Positions 11,071-13,673 of a stretch of 13,673 nt of DNA are shown here, one piece after another; position 1 is the stretch's first letter; every line of letters starts with the position of its first letter. Position numbers and translations under genes: made by a program. This DNA comes from Alphaproteobacteria bacterium (GTDB lineage Bacteria; Pseudomonadota; Alphaproteobacteria; Micavibrionales; UBA2020), in contig JAQSWE010000063.1 in NCBI GenBank assembly GCA_029266795.1, positions 1-13,673 of the forward strand, in the 5' to 3' direction. Under the pieces are notes generated by a model that was given only the letters and a program-made list of their open reading frames with translations, was not told the DNA's origin and searched no databases.

Positions 11071-11916
11071 ATGGAAATTCTGGTCATCGACCGCGAATCT
11101 CTCACCAACCAGCTGATCGCGCACAAGCTGGAGGCCAAGGGCCATAAAGTGGTGACGGAAGAGAACAAGAACGCGGCGTTCGAGCTTTTGAAAAACGGTA
11201 AATTCGACTGCGTGATGGTCGATCCCGCGCCGCTGTCCGAAGCACGCCCCGTGGTCATCGGCGTCTGGAAAAATATCCGCACACCGATGAAGCCCTACCT
11301 GATCCTGCTGTCGAAAAACGCGACGACCGAAGACGCGATCACCGCCGGTACAAATGACGTGCTGAACAAGCCGCTATCCGCCGTCGACCTCGAAACAAAA
11401 ATTGCGAATGCGGAGCGTCTGACAGATCTCAGCCGCCACCTCGCGCGCGAAGACAATGTGCATTCGACCGGCGGCATGATCGGAAAGGCGGCGTTCAACC
11501 AGCTGTTTCTCTCCGCCATCGACCGCTCGTTCCGCTATGCGGAACGCAGCCTGATAGTGTTTATTACCGTGACCAACCATGCCGAGCTGACGGCAGGCGG
11601 TATGGATGCCTATGCGGAGACGTTCAAGAGGCTGACCGAGAAAATGACGTTCATGCGCCGCCAGTCGGACGTCATCGGGCGGCTTGGCCCTGATTCATTC
11701 GCGGTGCTGCTGCAGCGCCCGATCTATGAATCGGAACCTGTCGACGCCATCAACCGTTTCTCCGAGGTGCTGACGAAATTCCACGAGTCTTTCGAAGACA
11801 AATCGAAAGCGCCGAAAATCAACCTGAAGCTGATCGAGCTGCCGCAAGGTGCGCAGCAGACCGAACGCTTTGTCCCGGCTGTTCACAATGCCGCCGCCGA
11901 AGCTGCCGAGAAATAA
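11071..11916 (+). CDS. Response regulator with degenerate GGDEF domain
   Basis: From ATG 11071 (AGGGGA at 11055-11060) the protein has 281 residues; the frame stays open back to a TTG at 11026, which is less likely. Residues 1-118 form a CheY-like receiver: the acidic pocket is reduced to Asp7 and Glu9 (IDRES), the phospho-acceptor is Asp51 (VMVDP), with Ser81 and Lys100 (LNKP) in the switch positions. Residues about 138-235 match a GGDEF fold, but the signature GG(D/E)EF is GPDSF (206-210), and the metal-binding acids of the first strand are replaced (FITVTNHAEL instead of the usual DxDxFKxxND). It is therefore unlikely to make cyclic di-GMP and more likely acts as a binding or scaffold protein. 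The C-terminal 20 residues are Ala/Glu-rich. No histidine kinase is adjacent. pmbA follows after 15 bases. Confidence 0.82.
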   Translation: MEILVIDRESLTNQLIAHKLEAKGHKVVTEENKNAAFELLKNGKFDCVMVDPAPLSEARPVVIGVWKNIRTPMKPYLILLSKNATTEDAITAGTNDVLNKPLSAVDLETKIANAERLTDLSRHLAREDNVHSTGGMIGKAAFNQLFLSAIDRSFRYAERSLIVFITVTNHAELTAGGMDAYAETFKRLTEKMTFMRRQSDVIGRLGPDSFAVLLQRPIYESEPVDAINRFSEVLTKFHESFEDKSKAPKINLKLIELPQGAQQTERFVPAVHNAAAEAAEK

Positions 11917-11931
11917 ATAAAAGGAAATACC

Positions 11932-13281
11932 ATGGCCGATGCAAAACAGGCAGAGACCCTGCAACTGCTGCAGGACGTATTGAAAAAAGCAAAAGCGGCG
12001 GGCGCCACAGATGCCGATGCCGTTTTATCGGATACGGCTTCCGTCTCCGTCACGCGCCGCAATGGCGAGCCTGAATCGCTGGTGCGGTCTGAGGAAGCCG
12101 AAATTGGCCTGCGCGTGTTGGTGGGCGGCAGGCAGGCAATCGTATCGTCATCCGACCGCTCCCCCGAAGCATTGCACCAGATGGCCGAACGCGCCGTCGC
12201 CATGGCGCGCATGGTGCCGGATGATAAATATGCTGGTCTTGCCGACGCTGCCGAAATTGCGAAAAGTTTTCCCGACCTTGATCTCTATGACGCCAGCGAT
12301 CTCAGTGTCGAGCAGATGACCGACATGGCCGATACCGCAGAAAATGCAGCGCTGGAGATTGACGGCATCACCAATTCCGACGGCGCGGAATGCGGCGTGT
12401 CGAAAGAAACGTCCTATTACGCCGCCACCAACGGTTTCGTGGGCGGCTATTCGGCCTCGGGGTTCAGCCTGTCGGTATCGGTGATCGCGGGCGAAGATAC
12501 GCACATGGAAACCGATTATGATTTCGATTCCGCCGCCTACCTGAAAGATTTGGCCGACCCTGCGTCGATTGGCCGCAATGCGGGCGAGCGCGCGGTGAAG
12601 GCGCTGAACCCCCGCAAAGGGCCAACGAAGGAAATGCCGATCGTGTTCGACCGCCGGACGGCAGGCGGCATCATCGGTTCACTCGCGGGCGCGATCAGCG
12701 GCAGCGCGGTCGCGCGCGGCACGACATTCCTGAAGGATGCGATGGGCAAGCAGATTTTTCCTGCAAATATCTCCGTCATCGACGATCCGTTCCTGAAACG
12801 CGGCGCGCGCTCGCACCCCTTCGACGGCGAGGGCGTCGCACCGCAAAAGCGCAGCATCATCGATAATGGCGTGCTGACTGGCTGGTTGCTTGATACGTCC
12901 TCAGCCAAGCAACTCGGATTGAAAACGACCGGCAACGCTGCCCGTAGCGCCTCGTCGCCGCCCAGCCCGCGTGCCGCGAATTTCTACATGCAGCCCGGCC
13001 AGAAAACGGTCGAGGAGCTGATCAAGGATATCGATGAAGGCTTTTTCGTGACGCAGCTGATGGGCTCCGGCGCGAATCCCGTGACGGGCGATTACAGCCG
13101 TGGTGCGCGCGGCTTCTGGATTGAAAAAGGCCAGATCACGTATCCCGTCGCAGAAATGACGATTGCGGGCAACATCCTGCAGATGTGGCTCGACCTTGAA
13201 GCCGCGAATGATTTGATCTTCAAATACGGCGTCGACACGCCGACGCTGCGCGTCGGCAAGATGATGGTCGCGGGCGCTTAA
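11932..13281 (+). CDS. pmbA: TldD/PmbA family protein PmbA (TldE)
   Basis: The partner subunit of the TldD-TldE metalloprotease, which in E. coli degrades unfolded peptides, matures the peptide antibiotic microcin B17 and takes part in CcdA turnover. The 449 residues match family length. The features are the N-terminal GATDADAV and RRNGEPES segments, the central region AGGIIGSLAGAISGSAVARG, the glycine-rich and hydrophobic stretch around DDPFLKRGARSHPFDGEG (in pieces), and the C-terminal GNILQMW typical of PmbA. The zinc-binding HExxxH of TldD is absent, as expected for the TldE subunit; tldD is not in this window. AAGGA precedes the ATG at 11932. It lies 15 bases after the receiver/GGDEF gene and is probably co-transcribed with it. 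Its stop lies 4 bases from that of the convergent gene. Confidence 0.94.
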   Translation: MADAKQAETLQLLQDVLKKAKAAGATDADAVLSDTASVSVTRRNGEPESLVRSEEAEIGLRVLVGGRQAIVSSSDRSPEALHQMAERAVAMARMVPDDKYAGLADAAEIAKSFPDLDLYDASDLSVEQMTDMADTAENAALEIDGITNSDGAECGVSKETSYYAATNGFVGGYSASGFSLSVSVIAGEDTHMETDYDFDSAAYLKDLADPASIGRNAGERAVKALNPRKGPTKEMPIVFDRRTAGGIIGSLAGAISGSAVARGTTFLKDAMGKQIFPANISVIDDPFLKRGARSHPFDGEGVAPQKRSIIDNGVLTGWLLDTSSAKQLGLKTTGNAARSASSPPSPRAANFYMQPGQKTVEELIKDIDEGFFVTQLMGSGANPVTGDYSRGARGFWIEKGQITYPVAEMTIAGNILQMWLDLEAANDLIFKYGVDTPTLRVGKMMVAGA

Positions 13282-13285
13282 GATT

Positions 13286-13673
13286 TCAGCTGGCGTTGGC
13301 GTGCAGGTGATTGCGCGGGCGGAAGGGGATGACGACTCCCCATTCCTCGCGCTTCAGTGGCGGCACGGGTGCCGGTGCGGGTTTCTGCGACGCGAACAGG
13401 TCACGGAATTTCGGCATCGGGTCGATGATGGGCTCGAGAATATCCTGCTTGTTGAAAACCTGCTCCATCATGCGGATCGAAATATCCAGCGCGCGCGCAT
13501 GGAACACCGACAGGCCCAGCTCCACCACGCCTTTTTGCGGATTGTTGTAGTCTTCGCCGTCGAGCGAGATTTTGGTGACGCGGTAATAACCGGCACGGGC
13601 CGTACGCTCCGCATATAAATAGAAGCTTTCGGTGTAGACGGGGTGCAGCTTGCCAGCATCGTCTTCGTAGTTT
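13286..13673 (-). CDS. Unrecognised protein, C-terminal part (runs off the window)
   Basis: The frame is open from the window edge to TGA at 13288-13286, giving 128 visible codons without an ATG before the middle; the gene therefore begins beyond base 13673. The visible part starts with an aromatic-rich beta-like segment (FYLYAERTARAGYYRVTKISLDGEDYNN, in pieces). A predicted helix follows (ALDISIRMMEQVFNKQDILEPIID), then a Pro/Ala linker (PAPAPVPPLKREE) and a basic end. There is no membrane segment or cysteine. I do not recognise the family. It ends 4 bases from the pmbA stop on the opposite strand, with no room for a terminator between them. Confidence 0.75.
   Translation of the reverse strand, partial: NYEDDAGKLHPVYTESFYLYAERTARAGYYRVTKISLDGEDYNNPQKGVVELGLSVFHARALDISIRMMEQVFNKQDILEPIIDPMPKFRDLFASQKPAPAPVPPLKREEWGVVIPFRPRNHLHANAS

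Overview
The window looks like chromosomal DNA of an alphaproteobacterium. The evidence is the GC-rich coding sequence, the gene order kdsD-lptC-lptA-lptB-rpoN-hpf-ptsN, the Hsp20/DUF1150 gene pair, and a CHCC zinc-finger gene next to an IscU-like gene. The order or genus cannot be fixed from sequence alone. Coding density is high. There is no CRISPR array, IS element, rRNA or complete tRNA.

Layout. (1) 1-2699, plus strand: cysS, a small CHCC zinc-finger protein, an IscU/NifU-N-like scaffold protein and a hypothetical protein form a tight operon. Gaps are 0-15 bases, and a single stop codon separates two genes in the same frame. (2) 2700-3578, plus strand: an IbpA-type Hsp20 and a DUF1150 protein, preceded by a promoter and a short leader. 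The Shine-Dalgarno of the Hsp20 gene is buried in a hairpin that carries the ROSE RNA-thermometer signature. (3) 9887 down to 3592, minus strand: kdsD, lptC, lptA, lptB, rpoN, hpf and ptsN. These link Kdo/LPS precursor synthesis, LPS export, sigma-54, ribosome hibernation and the nitrogen PTS. The kdsD-lptC-lptA-lptB junctions overlap by 4-8 bases. rpoN and hpf have their own promoter candidates, and ptsN has a large hairpin over its start codon. (4) 9984-10922: a scarred segment. An RNase D-like exonuclease gene has lost its N-terminal third, including catalytic motif I. A 60-base 5' fragment of a tRNA-Leu(CAG) has lost its T arm and 3' acceptor strand. Between them lies about 0.4 kb with an apparently cut-off membrane/HEAT-like ORF. 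(5) 11071-13281, plus strand: a receiver protein with a degenerate GGDEF domain, then pmbA/tldE. (6) 13286-13673, minus strand: the C-terminal part of an unrecognised gene that runs off the window.

How the genes fit together. The minus-strand block supplies arabinose-5-phosphate for Kdo (KdsD) and the inner-membrane/periplasmic part of the LPS exporter (LptB, LptC, LptA). The RpoN, HPF and PtsN genes that follow are commonly linked to it in Proteobacteria and connect nitrogen/PTS signalling with stationary-phase ribosome protection. The plus-strand block at the left combines cysteine charging with a putative Fe-S/zinc module.

The strongest unusual signals are the ROSE-like hairpin in front of the Hsp20 gene, the paired truncations of tRNA-Leu and the RNase D-like gene around 10.45-10.92 kb, the Lys/Ala/Pro-rich tail on HPF, and the degenerate GGDEF response regulator.
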